This document shows, in pieces, positions 37,593 to 45,783 of a stretch of 64,000 bases of DNA; the first letter of the stretch is position 1; each line of letters opens with the position of its first letter. A program made the position numbers and the translations under genes. The notes beneath the pieces were generated by a model. It saw nothing but the letters and a program-made list of their open reading frames with translations, was not told the DNA's origin and made no database searches. Origin of the DNA: Geosporobacter ferrireducens. GTDB lineage: Bacteria; Bacillota; Clostridia; Peptostreptococcales; Thermotaleaceae. The stretch is taken from assembly GCF_001750685.1 (NCBI RefSeq), contig NZ_CP017269.1, positions 4,443,416 to 4,507,415 of the forward strand, in the 5' to 3' direction.

Positions 37593-38231
37593 ATGGCAAA
37601 GTTAGGAGTGATTACAATAAGTTTGATTGATATGATGCCCGATGAAGTAAAGAAAAAATTGCACCGGAAAACGTATAATGAAAACGAAACGATTCTTTTC
37701 GCAGAGAACGAAAACAATTATGTTTATTTTTTGATTGAGGGAAAAGCCGAAGCCTATGTACCGAATCTGCAAGGCTCCTCTGCAACTATACATCTTTATG
37801 AACCTGGAAGTTTTTTTGGCGAGTTGGAACAATTCTATGTTGGTAGGAAGCCAGTTGAGATTTCTGCTATGACGCCCTGTGTTGCGTATGCGCTTCACAG
37901 GGAGGACTTCTTTGACTGGATGAAAAAAGACTTTGAAGTTACAAAGTTTATAATAAAGGAAATTGCATATAAGCTAATCATAAATAGTGAATACATCGAG
38001 GAAGTTTCGCTTTTAACAGTCAAGGAGCGACTGATGCGCTGTGTGGCTACCCACTATCGCCGGGGAGATATAGACAAGCTCACCAAGGAGCAGATAACAA
38101 AGGAAACTAAAGCTCCAATGAGAAGTATCAATCGGGCGATAGCGGAGTGTGATAGGCAAGGGATATTGTCTTATAAAAATCAAGAACTAATAATCTTGGA
38201 CACAACAAAATTACAAATATATCTACGTTAA
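37593..38231 (+). CDS. Crp/Fnr-family transcriptional regulator
   Basis: A 212-residue regulator with an N-terminal cyclic-nucleotide-binding-type beta barrel (EPGSFFGELEQFY is the phosphate-binding-cassette region) and a C-terminal Crp helix-turn-helix (TKEQITKETKAPMRSINRAIAECDRQG). There is no cysteine cluster of Fnr type. Its effector and target genes are unknown. It follows the GIY-YIG gene by 46 bases and is closed by a long hairpin terminator. Confidence 0.88.
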   Translation: MAKLGVITISLIDMMPDEVKKKLHRKTYNENETILFAENENNYVYFLIEGKAEAYVPNLQGSSATIHLYEPGSFFGELEQFYVGRKPVEISAMTPCVAYALHREDFFDWMKKDFEVTKFIIKEIAYKLIINSEYIEEVSLLTVKERLMRCVATHYRRGDIDKLTKEQITKETKAPMRSINRAIAECDRQGILSYKNQELIILDTTKLQIYLR

Positions 38232-38235
38232 ATGC

Positions 38236-38290
38236 CAAACCACCCAATAAGTCCATTCCTGGGTGCATGGATTTATTGGGTGGTTTGCTT
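38236..38290. terminator. Terminator between the Crp-like and GNAT genes
   Basis: A 15-bp stem, CAAACCACCCAATAA (38236-38250) with TTATTGGGTGGTTTG (38273-38287), serves the convergent genes on both sides. Confidence 0.75.
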
Positions 38291-38302
38291 TAGCATCTGA
38301 TG

Positions 38303-38800
38303 TTAGTTGATCAAGCTGTACATACAGGCATCAAAAAACTGTCCGTTCTTAAATACAGATTTTCTCAACACGCCTTCCATTACAAAACCGCATTTTTCTA
38401 AGACTTTGCAGGAGCCTTTATTATAAGCGTAAACTGCCGCATATACTCTCGCAAGATTGAGTTCTTCATATGCGAAGCGGCACATTTCTTTGACGGCATC
38501 GGTGACAATCCCTTTGCCCCAATACTCTTCGGCTAACCAATAGCCGATTTCTGCGCTCTTTGCGTAAACATCTTCTCCCAATGTTAGGCCGATACCACCA
38601 ATAGCTTGATTCTCATAAAAGATGGCACGGTTAATTTGCTTATTCTCTGGGGTATTCATACAAAACTCTATAAATTGCCGTGCATTTTCTTCTGTATAGG
38701 GGTGCGGGAAAATATCACGCAGGTTGTCTGCGATTTTTTTGTTATTGGCGAATCTGATCAAATCACTGACATAATTGTAAGACCATTTTTTTAATTCCAT
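38303..38800 (-). CDS. GNAT-family N-acetyltransferase (RimJ/RimL-like)
   Basis: A 165-residue acetyltransferase that uses acetyl-CoA. The conserved core EIGYWLAEEYWGKGIVTDAVKEM contains the Q/GxGxG/A-type pyrophosphate loop (GKGIV), and VLEKCGFVMEGVLRKS is the typical C-terminal segment of RimJ/RimL-like enzymes. GAGGAGGAGG precedes the ATG. It starts 15 bases after the stop of the synthetase-like gene, so the two form an operon. Substrate unknown; the pairing hints at acylation of a small molecule or peptide. Confidence 0.88.
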   Translation of the reverse strand: MELKKWSYNYVSDLIRFANNKKIADNLRDIFPHPYTEENARQFIEFCMNTPENKQINRAIFYENQAIGGIGLTLGEDVYAKSAEIGYWLAEEYWGKGIVTDAVKEMCRFAYEELNLARVYAAVYAYNKGSCKVLEKCGFVMEGVLRKSVFKNGQFFDACMYSLIN

Positions 38801-38815
38801 CGTCCTCCTCCTCTC

Positions 38816-39742
38816 TCATTCACTAAACAAAAGAAGCCGATCTAAGCCGATTCCGCTTATCAAACATCGTTCTTTTTTGCTTCCGAGCATTTGGCAAATC
38901 CAATCAACAAATCCGCCATCACCAATCATCATTTTTTCATGCTCAGTTTCCATGTATATCTGAAAATTGATGCCTTGATAATACTTGTTGTCTACATCGT
39001 CATAATCAAAGGAAAGCGGCGTATCAGGAAATGCTGTTTGTACAACCGTAGTCATTTTGTCAAAAAAGCCATCGCCGTCTGTGTATCCGCCTCTTTTCCG
39101 TAAAACAATGGATAGCTTTGCATTGAAGTGCTCTTGAAGCAACTCTTTGTAAAAATTCAAGTGCTTCTTGAGTAGCTCTTTCTCACAGGCATAAGACCCT
39201 ATATCTTTCCCCGAAGACACCATGCAAAAAAGACCGAAATGGGCAAAAAAACCTTTACCTGAAAGCGCTTGTGCCCGAACAGCTCTTGCGGTTGTAGCAT
39301 AATGCAAAGGGGGCGTATTACTCTCCGTCTTACGCTTTAGTCTGTCAGCAATAATGATAGCCATCATATTAGAGGGGTCGGACAGTGTTTCCGTACCGCG
39401 CAATGCGCTTACAACATTGTATTGGTCTACGCAACCAAAAACGCTACAACTGCCAAAGGGCGCAGAGGGCGAAAGCAGAACAGTTTGCATATCCATTTTC
39501 TGTGCCGCGGTCAATAGCTGTGTTTCTAGAGCATGGAATTTGGCAGGGTCAATATCACTGGGGGTAGAGAAACGGTTAACTTGATACGCCTTTAAGACAT
39601 CCACAGGGGTAAACTTATCCGTTTGCTTTTCAAACAGTTCTAACAACAGCGAATTTAAGTCTGCCTTTGAAAGAGAAAGAAGTTTATCTATTATTTTTTG
39701 ATCGCCAATTTGCACCAGAATTCTATCTAAAATTGTACTCAT
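38816..39742 (-). CDS. Class II aminoacyl-tRNA-synthetase-like protein
   Basis: A 308-residue protein with features of the class II synthetase catalytic core. RAQALSGKGFFAHFGLF looks like motif 2 (Arg, then His-x-x-Phe), and CLISGIGLDRLLL like motif 3. There is no anticodon-binding or tRNA-binding domain, so it is probably a stand-alone amino-acid activating or ligating paralogue, as with HisZ or other single-domain relatives. APFGSCSVFG and ALRGTETLSDPSNMM are further conserved-looking blocks. The ATG at 39742 has GGAGG eight bases upstream. It is co-transcribed with a GNAT gene. Specific function unknown. Confidence 0.65.
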   Translation of the reverse strand: MSTILDRILVQIGDQKIIDKLLSLSKADLNSLLLELFEKQTDKFTPVDVLKAYQVNRFSTPSDIDPAKFHALETQLLTAAQKMDMQTVLLSPSAPFGSCSVFGCVDQYNVVSALRGTETLSDPSNMMAIIIADRLKRKTESNTPPLHYATTARAVRAQALSGKGFFAHFGLFCMVSSGKDIGSYACEKELLKKHLNFYKELLQEHFNAKLSIVLRKRGGYTDGDGFFDKMTTVVQTAFPDTPLSFDYDDVDNKYYQGINFQIYMETEHEKMMIGDGGFVDWICQMLGSKKERCLISGIGLDRLLLFSE

Positions 39743-39963
39743 GGACACCACCTCCATTACTGATTTTAATTTATATATCCTAATTATAGCCCTGGTAGGT
39801 ACGTTTATAAAGGTCAACTGACCAAAGTATCATCAGGATATATTATTTGTTCCTCCACTAAGCAAGGATAAATTCAAAGATAGCGGAGTCACATAACTCT
39901 GGTCTTTGTTTTTATATAACCCCAAAACAGTTTAATAATTGCTGCCAATAGGCAGAAGCACAT

Positions 39964-40006
39964 GAGGCTATGTTTTTCTTTTTTGAGAAGCATAGCCTCT
40001 TTTTTA
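39964..40006 (+). terminator. Hairpin terminator
   Basis: GAGGCTATG (39964-39972) pairs with CATAGCCTC (39991-39999) followed by TTTTTT. It precedes a truncated mobile-element gene, so it may be inherited debris of another element. Confidence 0.7.
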
Positions 40007-40045
40007 TTGCCCGATGTGGCGCAAAAAGAAATGGAGGAGATCAAA

Positions 40046-40105
40046 ATGGCAAACGAAACAATGCGTATCTTTTTCCCGCTGAAGGTCGTCAGCTATCCTC
40101 AGTGA
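40046..40105 (+). pseudogene. N-terminal scrap of an integrative-element gene
   Basis: ATG with GGAGGAG upstream, reading MANETMRIFFPLKVVSYPQ then a stop at the edge of the REP-like repeats. The sequence and its higher GC content resemble the beginnings of small genes in Tn1549-type elements as I remember them. The rest was lost when the RAYT locus arrived. Confidence 0.35.
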
Positions 40106-40148
40106 CAGAGGGACGGGGTTATTTCAGTGACAGAGGGACGGGGTTATT
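40100..40148 (+). repeat. Tandem 24-bp REP-like repeat at the left end of the RAYT locus
   Basis: The unit CAGTGACAGAGGGACGGGGT plus TATT occurs at 40100-40123 and again at 40125-40148. Related inverted copies (AACCCCGTCCCC) occur at 40966-40999, after the transposase gene, and a solo copy at 45640-45652. Confidence 0.75.
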
Positions 40149-40160
40149 GACACAGAAAAT

Positions 40161-40189
40161 ACCTCTATGATATAACTTATCATAGAGGT
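40161..40189 (+). repeat. 12-bp stem inverted repeat just before the RAYT start codon
   Basis: ACCTCTATGATA (40161-40172) pairs with TATCATAGAGGT (40178-40189). The right arm contains the GAGGTG Shine-Dalgarno of the transposase, so folding would hide it and limit translation. Confidence 0.65.
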
Positions 40190-40196
40190 GATTTGC

Positions 40197-40958
40197 GTGC
40201 CAAGGATGCCAAGGATAAAAAGCAAAAGCGGAATATACCATATTGTTATGAGAGGTATAAATCGTCAAATTGTATTTGAAGATGAGGAAGATTGTCATAA
40301 GTTTATTCAAAACTTGCAAAAATACAAGGAGATTAGTGAGTACAAATTATATGCCTATTGTTTAATGGGTAATCATCTTCATTTGCTACTAATGGAAGAT
40401 AAGGAGCCCTTAGAGACTGTTATGCGAAGGATATGCGGTAGTTATGTTTTATGGTATAACAAAAAATATGGAAGAATAGGGTATTTGTTTCAGGATCGAT
40501 TTAAAAGTGAGCCTGTAGAGGACGATGCATATTTCCTAACAGTCCTTAGGTATATTCTTCGGAATCCTGTAAAAGCTGGTATAGTGACTAAAGTTGAAGA
40601 CTATTTATGGACGAACTACACTGACTATATTGAAGGAAAATATCAGACTGATACGGACTTTGCCCTTGATATTTTAAATGTAGATAGAGAACAAGCCGTA
40701 ATGAAATTTATTGAGTTTATTGATAAAGATAACGATGATAAATGTCTAGAAATAAAGGAAAGCCGACAGATAACGGATAATGATGCTATAAAAATAATCA
40801 AGGATCATTGTAACGTTGAGCGGGGGTTAGATTTACAAATGATTGATGTAGACAAAAGAAATTCATATATAAAAGAATTGAAGAATGAATATGGACTATC
40901 AATTAGACAAATTGAAAGATTGACAGGAATTAATAGAGGTATTATTCAAAGATTGTAG
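40197..40958 (+). CDS. REP-associated tyrosine transposase (RAYT, Y1 family)
   Basis: A ~253-residue HUH single-strand nuclease. The His-x-His metal site is in YCLMGNHLHLLLM, preceded by RIKSKSGIYHIVMRGINRQ, and the catalytic Tyr is in FLTVLRYILRNPVKAG. The C-terminal ~25 residues form a helix-turn-helix, LSIRQIERLTGINRGIIQ. RAYTs are linked with REP palindromes. Here REP-like repeats flank the gene on both sides. I chose GTG 40197, six bases after GAGGTG. The enzyme looks intact, and its expression may be controlled by the hairpin over its start. Confidence 0.88.
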   Translation: MPRMPRIKSKSGIYHIVMRGINRQIVFEDEEDCHKFIQNLQKYKEISEYKLYAYCLMGNHLHLLLMEDKEPLETVMRRICGSYVLWYNKKYGRIGYLFQDRFKSEPVEDDAYFLTVLRYILRNPVKAGIVTKVEDYLWTNYTDYIEGKYQTDTDFALDILNVDREQAVMKFIEFIDKDNDDKCLEIKESRQITDNDAIKIIKDHCNVERGLDLQMIDVDKRNSYIKELKNEYGLSIRQIERLTGINRGIIQRL

Positions 40959-40962
40959 CGTG

Positions 40963-41002
40963 ACGATAACCCCGTCCCCTTGACAGACGTCCCCTTGACA
41001 GA
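40963..41002 (-). repeat. Inverted REP-like copies at the right end of the RAYT locus
   Basis: ATAACCCCGTCCCCTTGACAG followed by a second GTCCCCTTGACAG; these are reverse-oriented relatives of the left-end repeats at 40100-40148. Confidence 0.65.
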
Positions 41003-41052
41003 AAGTATGGAGTTTTGATAACGGGATTTATTTTTAATGTTATATCAGAATC

Positions 41053-41386
41053 TTGTTGTATAATAATTTTAATAACAGGTTTCCAACAGTAAAAGATTCT
41101 TTACAAAAGCAACAGGAACTGCAATTAGAAGAATATCAGAAACAGATGGAGCAAGATAATGGAAGCCGAAGTCAGCATGAATCATATGATTTCTATATTG
41201 TATTGTATCTATACTCAATAGTTAAAGGAACATGTAAGGCATGTGGTCATATAAAGAAAAAGGATGCGAAATAATGTCAAAACCGTGGAAATCCTTTTTA
41301 CAAAATTTGTAGTACCTGTACCTGTAACACAACTGTTAATGCTGGTTCAAAATCCTGTAGTAATGTGGAAATTCTTTGATAGGCGA
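41053..41386 (+). pseudogene. Possible relic of a Cys-rich (zinc-ribbon) small protein
   Basis: A frame from 41053 to 41274 ends in GTCKACGHIKKKDAK, meets a stop, then continues in the same frame with CQNRGNPFYKICSTCTCNTT and further cysteines up to about 41380. The paired CxxC motifs on either side of the stop suggest one zinc-ribbon protein broken by a nonsense change. Weak evidence. Confidence 0.3.
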
Positions 41387-41410
41387 AAAAGAAGAAAGTT
41401 AAAAGAGTGT

Positions 41411-41451
41411 GTGTCACAGAGAAGAAACATTGACGATTTTCTCTGTGACAC
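41411..41451. repeat. 13-bp stem inverted repeat upstream of the sensor kinase
   Basis: GTGTCACAGAGAA (41411-41423) pairs with TTCTCTGTGACAC (41439-41451), 20 bp before the kinase start codon. There is no T-run. It could be an operator for the two-component system or an mRNA hairpin. Confidence 0.6.
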
Positions 41452-41471
41452 TTATTACGAGGAGGAGGACG

Positions 41472-42905
41472 ATGAATAAGGAAAAGCAGACGGTGAAACG
41501 CAGAATTTTTATTTCTAATACCAGAATGGTACTTGTAACTTTAAGTCTATTTCTTTTCGTTAATATGTTTGTAGTAAATTTATATGAGAGCACATATAAA
41601 AACAGCATGATTGGTTCGTCTGAGTTAGCAGATAATACCGAACAAATAAGAAATATCCTGACAGATTGGAATCCATCCCCAAAAGAAGAGGCGATAAACA
41701 ATCTTGCAACAAAACTGAATAGGTATGGATTTTCTATTTGCGTTGAAATCGATAGTGAAGTGATTTACTCAAATACTGATTTTCCTGTGAGTGAGCTTAT
41801 AAATTATATTGGAGATTATTTTGAAACAGATGGAAAGGTACATGTTTATGTACAAGACTATATGACTGTACTAACACAATATGATATGAATGAGAAAATG
41901 AAAGTGTATGCAATTGCAGGAGAATATCATGGATTCTGGTCTCAAAAAAATAATTTGACTACTATACTTATACTATTGCTGATTGATGGTATATTTTGCA
42001 TAGGTGCATTACTCATTATTAGTCAGATTTTTACTAAGAGACTTATAGAACATATCACAAATCCTTTAGATGCATTGTCAGAAGGAGCAAAAAGAATGAA
42101 AGAAGGAAATTTTTCTGAACCTGTTAAATACAAGGGAGATATTGAATTTGAATATGTCTGTGAGGCATTTAATAAAATGCAGGAACATATAATGGAAGCT
42201 AATGCGGAAAAGGAGTCTTATGAAAAGGTGAGAGTTGAAATGGTGGCGGGAATTTCTCATGACTTAAGGACTCCATTAACGGCAATTAGAGGAACAATAA
42301 AAGGTCTCAAGGATGGGGTTGCTACAACACCTGAATTAAGAGAAAAATTTCTTGATACAGCTTATAGACGAACAATAGAAATGGATCGGCTTTTGGAAAG
42401 GTTATTTTATTTCTCAAAACTTGAAACAGGTAATATGCCACTGTTTTTTGAAAAGACAGAGTGGAGTGAGTATCTGGAAGCCTATGTGAAAAGATACGAA
42501 TTATTGATAGAGAATGAATCTATAAAAATTAAAATGAAAGATGTAAAAAAAGGCTTGTTTTCAAATGTTGACCGAGAACAAATGAAACGAATACTTGATA
42601 ATATACTGGAAAACAGTAAAAAATATGCAGAAACAAATAAGCTTGAAATTACCATTAATATTTTTGAAGAACATGCATATGTCGTACTTGAGATCTCTGA
42701 TAATGGCTGTGGAGTTTCAGAAGATAAGATTCCCCATATTTTTGAACAATTTTTTCGAGGTGATGAGTCAAGGAATATAAAAGAAGGGAATGGTCTAGGT
42801 CTTTATATTGTAAAATATCTAGTGAATGCTATGGGAGGCTCAGTAGATGCAGAAAACAGCAACGGTCTTACTATTCGAATAAGACTACCAATCTTGGATG
42901 AATGA
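41472..42905 (+). CDS. Sensor histidine kinase
   Basis: A 477-residue membrane kinase. TM1 at ~17-40, an extracytoplasmic region of ~115 residues, TM2 at ~157-182, HAMP, then a dimerisation domain with the phospho-acceptor His in VAGISHDLRTPLTA (about H263). The ATPase domain has DNILENSKKYAE (N box), DNGCGVSEDKIP (G1) and GNGLGLYIVKYL (G2). GGAGGAGG lies before ATG 41472. It is followed 10 bases later by its response regulator. The signal is unknown; cell-envelope stress or peptide antibiotics are common for this architecture. Confidence 0.92.
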   Translation: MNKEKQTVKRRIFISNTRMVLVTLSLFLFVNMFVVNLYESTYKNSMIGSSELADNTEQIRNILTDWNPSPKEEAINNLATKLNRYGFSICVEIDSEVIYSNTDFPVSELINYIGDYFETDGKVHVYVQDYMTVLTQYDMNEKMKVYAIAGEYHGFWSQKNNLTTILILLLIDGIFCIGALLIISQIFTKRLIEHITNPLDALSEGAKRMKEGNFSEPVKYKGDIEFEYVCEAFNKMQEHIMEANAEKESYEKVRVEMVAGISHDLRTPLTAIRGTIKGLKDGVATTPELREKFLDTAYRRTIEMDRLLERLFYFSKLETGNMPLFFEKTEWSEYLEAYVKRYELLIENESIKIKMKDVKKGLFSNVDREQMKRILDNILENSKKYAETNKLEITINIFEEHAYVVLEISDNGCGVSEDKIPHIFEQFFRGDESRNIKEGNGLGLYIVKYLVNAMGGSVDAENSNGLTIRIRLPILDE

Positions 42906-42915
42906 GGTGATTTAG

Positions 42916-43626
42916 ATGAATGCAAAATATAGAATTCTAATTGTCGAAGACGATGATGATATCAGTATGATAGAACAGGCTTATCTGGAAGCTAGTGGGT
43001 TTGAAACATTCATTGTAAGTGATGGAGATAAAGTACTTCCACTTCTGCATGTGGAAAATTTTGACTTAATACTACTGGATCTTATGCTTCCTGGGAAGAA
43101 TGGTTATAAGATATGCAAAGAGATAAGAGGTGAACTTAATATTCCAATTCTCATGGTAACGGCAAGGACGGAATCTGTTGATAAAATTTGTGGTCTGGGA
43201 CTTGGTGCAGATGATTATATTACTAAACCTTTTGATCCCGCTGAGCTTGTAGCAAGAGTAAATGCAAATATAAGACAGTATAGTCGATTAAAAGAAGCCA
43301 ATCAGATAGAGTTGGATGAGAAGGGCGATGAGATACTAATAGGTAATATTCGAGTTCTTCTGCATGGATGGAAGGTCTATAAGGGTGAGCAAGAAATTCG
43401 TTTTCCTAACCGAGAATTTGAACTATTAAAATTTATGGCTGAAAATCCTAATATCGTTTTCTCGAAGGAACAATTGTTTGAGAAAATATGGGGATATGAT
43501 TATGTTGGGGATAGTGCGACGGTTATGGTGCATATTAATCGTATTCGTGAAAAAATTGAGGATGACCCTAAAAACCCAAAAATCTTAGAGACAGTATGGC
43601 GCGCGGGATACCGGTTGAATAGATAA
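42916..43626 (+). CDS. OmpR/PhoB-family response regulator
   Basis: A 236-residue regulator. The receiver domain has the acidic pair (EDDDD near residue 11-15), phospho-acceptor Asp55 in LILLDLMLPG, and the conserved Lys in DDYITKPFDP. The C-terminal winged helix (from ~140) has FPNREFELLKFMAENP and GDSATVMVHINRIREKIE. Partner of the kinase immediately upstream. No target operon directly follows; the genes after it are decayed, so its targets may have been lost or may lie elsewhere. Confidence 0.94.
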   Translation: MNAKYRILIVEDDDDISMIEQAYLEASGFETFIVSDGDKVLPLLHVENFDLILLDLMLPGKNGYKICKEIRGELNIPILMVTARTESVDKICGLGLGADDYITKPFDPAELVARVNANIRQYSRLKEANQIELDEKGDEILIGNIRVLLHGWKVYKGEQEIRFPNREFELLKFMAENPNIVFSKEQLFEKIWGYDYVGDSATVMVHINRIREKIEDDPKNPKILETVWRAGYRLNR

Positions 43627-43800
43627 GATAAAATCATATGGTTATCAGGTTATTCAATGGAAGATAGAGGCTTCGATAAGTGTCCTCTTGGAAAAAAATA
43701 AGGAAGATAGCAGTAAAAGCTCGAAATGCTTGTTAGAGTAGCAAATTATAATTATTAATTAAATTGAAAAAAAGAGAGTTTAGGATTTGTTTAATTTTAT

Positions 43801-43857
43801 ACCTCCTGTTTGTTTAATGTGATTTGATATTATTATCACATAAATAAACAGGAGGTA
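43801..43857 (+). promoter_or_regulatory. Long hairpin hiding a Shine-Dalgarno sequence
   Basis: ACCTCCTGTTTGTTTA (43801-43816) pairs with TAAATAAACAGGAGGT (43841-43856) with one mismatch, and ATGTGAT/ATCACAT extends it inside. The right arm includes AGGAGGT, six bases before a broken glycosyltransferase gene. A leader hairpin that blocks translation is the likely original role. Confidence 0.55.
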
Positions 43858-43862
43858 TTTTT

Positions 43863-43940
43863 GTCAAGATTTTAATTACAACAGATTGGTATTATCCTGC
43901 AATAAATGGGGGGGTGACGTCTGTACTAAATCTAACTATC
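43863..43940 (+). pseudogene. 5' remnant of a glycosyltransferase family 4 gene
   Basis: The frame reads VKILITTDWYYPAINGG then VTSVLNLT, the typical N-terminus of GT4 enzymes such as diacylglycerol glucosyltransferases. The expected start codon reads GTC, and similarity stops after ~26 codons. The next ~200 bp hold an open frame with KVDKKEGLKAALAVMQYVDY that I do not recognise. Confidence 0.5.
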
Positions 43941-44153
43941 AGGCAATGCTCATTCATATCGCAAAACAGATAAATTGGCTTTAGAGCAAAAGGTAGATAA
44001 GAAAGAGGGATTAAAAGCTGCCCTAGCGGTGATGCAATATGTAGACTATGGAAAGACAGGGTTGAAAGTATCATTTTATTATGTAACATTAATTTGCAAC
44101 AACTATACTGAAATCGGTAGATGTAAACCAAACCAAATATACGGAGGTATGTA

Positions 44154-44975
44154 ATGAATATTAATACTAAGAAATTAGAAAAAACAGACATTCTTAATAC
44201 TAAGAAATTAGCAAAAACAGCCATTCCTTTTTTTCTAACAATATTCCCGTTTGTTTTTCAATCCCTTATTGAGGCGACTTTCGAAAATGCAGTTCAACTT
44301 AGCATTATAGCAGCTCCAATAATATTTATTTTGTTTGCCATTATCTTTAAAAGAAGCTTTTGCGGTTTTTTGTGCTTGGTGGGGGCGCTGCAAAGGGTTG
44401 TTGGATATATAGGATTCAAGGTTTTAAAAAAAAGGGTCACAGTTCCTGCAACACTCGATAAATATCTTAGAGCAGCGAAATACATCATACTTATAGGTTT
44501 TGCAGTATTATCCATTGCAAGCGGCAAGTTACTGCTACAAGTCAGTGTTGACGATGTGTTTGAGCAATATGACATAATATTGACTGGATTAGCCTGGATA
44601 AGTATTATGTTGATATTTGTAACAATTATTGGCTCATTCTTTATTGATAGATTCTTCTGCAAATATATCTGCGTACAGGGTGCTGTCGCCGGAGTTGCAG
44701 GTCGGTTTAGCCCCAGTGGTATCGTCCGGTGCGAAGATAAGTGCATCAATTGCACGTTATGTACAAAGAAATGTCCCTCAAATCTAGAGGTGCATAAAAT
44801 GAAGAAGGTAATATCGGCTGAATGTTTTAACTGCCAAAAATGCATTGTTGTTTGTCCAAAGAAAGGGGCATTAACTAATAGTTTTGCAGGCAGAAAAATC
44901 CCGTTAGTTTTGTTTGTAGCAATGGCAGGAATGGTTTTCATATTGTTACCCTTTTTAATAACGCTATTTTTATAG
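44154..44975 (+). CDS. Membrane-bound 4Fe-4S ferredoxin (NapH/YccM-like)
   Basis: A 273-residue protein with about five transmembrane helices and two C-terminal ferredoxin clusters, CINCTLCTKKCP and CFNCQKCIVVCP. The periplasm-facing or membrane Cys motifs FCGFLCLVGALQ and CKYICVQGAVAG are those of NapH/NosR/CcoG-like electron-transfer proteins. It probably passes electrons between the membrane and an unknown reductase. GGAGGTATGTA precedes the ATG. No reductase partner is next to it, so it appears to be stranded. Confidence 0.82.
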   Translation: MNINTKKLEKTDILNTKKLAKTAIPFFLTIFPFVFQSLIEATFENAVQLSIIAAPIIFILFAIIFKRSFCGFLCLVGALQRVVGYIGFKVLKKRVTVPATLDKYLRAAKYIILIGFAVLSIASGKLLLQVSVDDVFEQYDIILTGLAWISIMLIFVTIIGSFFIDRFFCKYICVQGAVAGVAGRFSPSGIVRCEDKCINCTLCTKKCPSNLEVHKMKKVISAECFNCQKCIVVCPKKGALTNSFAGRKIPLVLFVAMAGMVFILLPFLITLFL

Positions 44976-44983
44976 ATGGTGCT

Positions 44984-45502
44984 ATGATCAGGTGTCGATC
45001 CATTTCTTTAACAATTAAGAATGATAGAAGCAAAAGGACTAAAACCACGAGGGTTGGCCTATTAGTTGGTGGGGTTATTTTTAGCATAACTGGATCTTCT
45101 CTTTCAGATAAAGCTGATGAAGCTTGGTCTCAAATGAAAAAAGCAGAAAGAGAAATTGACGCTATTTGTTCCTATATGAAAGATTTGAACGGTGTTGCGA
45201 CTAAGTTTGATGATGCGATTACTAAAGTTAACAGAGTTTACATGGATCACATGGATAGGCTAAGTAATGTAGTTGAAGTTTTGAAAAAGACAGATTGGGA
45301 TACTTTCACTGCAGAAGAAAAACTTATTACTGAAAACACAGCGTTGCTTGTAAATCTTCTTTTCAATATGGGAAAAGTTCAGCTCGTTTTGGCATCCGGT
45401 AATGAAACAGAACCTAATAAAGTCAATACGGAAGTTGTGAATAAAGCAATTTCTGACTCGGAAACGTTTCTTAATGAAAGAGGACTTGCTGGGGCATTCT
45501 AA
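44984..45502 (+). CDS. Uncharacterised helical protein
   Basis: A 172-residue frame beginning eight bases after the ferredoxin gene. After a basic N-terminus there is a short hydrophobic stretch (VGLLVGGVIFSITGS, ~26-40), followed by a long, probably helical region rich in Lys/Glu/Asp (KADEAWSQMKKAEREIDAI onward). The start codon is uncertain, with no good ribosome binding site. It may be the C-terminal part of a larger protein. No family is recognised. Confidence 0.5.
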   Translation: MIRCRSISLTIKNDRSKRTKTTRVGLLVGGVIFSITGSSLSDKADEAWSQMKKAEREIDAICSYMKDLNGVATKFDDAITKVNRVYMDHMDRLSNVVEVLKKTDWDTFTAEEKLITENTALLVNLLFNMGKVQLVLASGNETEPNKVNTEVVNKAISDSETFLNERGLAGAF

Positions 45503-45783
45503 AGTAGTATTATGACAAATGCAACCGCCAATGTGGGTATCTATGTATAGATAGCTGCAGGGTGGTTGTCTGATATTATTAGTAGTGTTTTGAAAGATAA
45601 ATACAAATTGATCAATTACAAAAATTGTTCAACGGGATGACAAGGGGACGGGGTGAAACCACTGAAAAACACATCCTAAATATTGGGAAATTTGTTCAAG
45701 GCAAGCTAATACTATAGAGAAAAAACCCCTGATTTGATATGATAGAGTTGTCGAGACAATATCATAAATACGGGGGTTTTTCC

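Noticed and set aside
40100..40148. CRISPR array
   Set aside because: Only two units of a 24-bp repeat almost touch each other, with no variable spacers and no cas genes nearby; they fit REP-type repeats.
44294..44941. 215-codon minus-strand open frame inside the membrane ferredoxin gene
   Set aside because: It is fully antisense to a gene with two intact ferredoxin motifs and shows no protein-like composition of its own.
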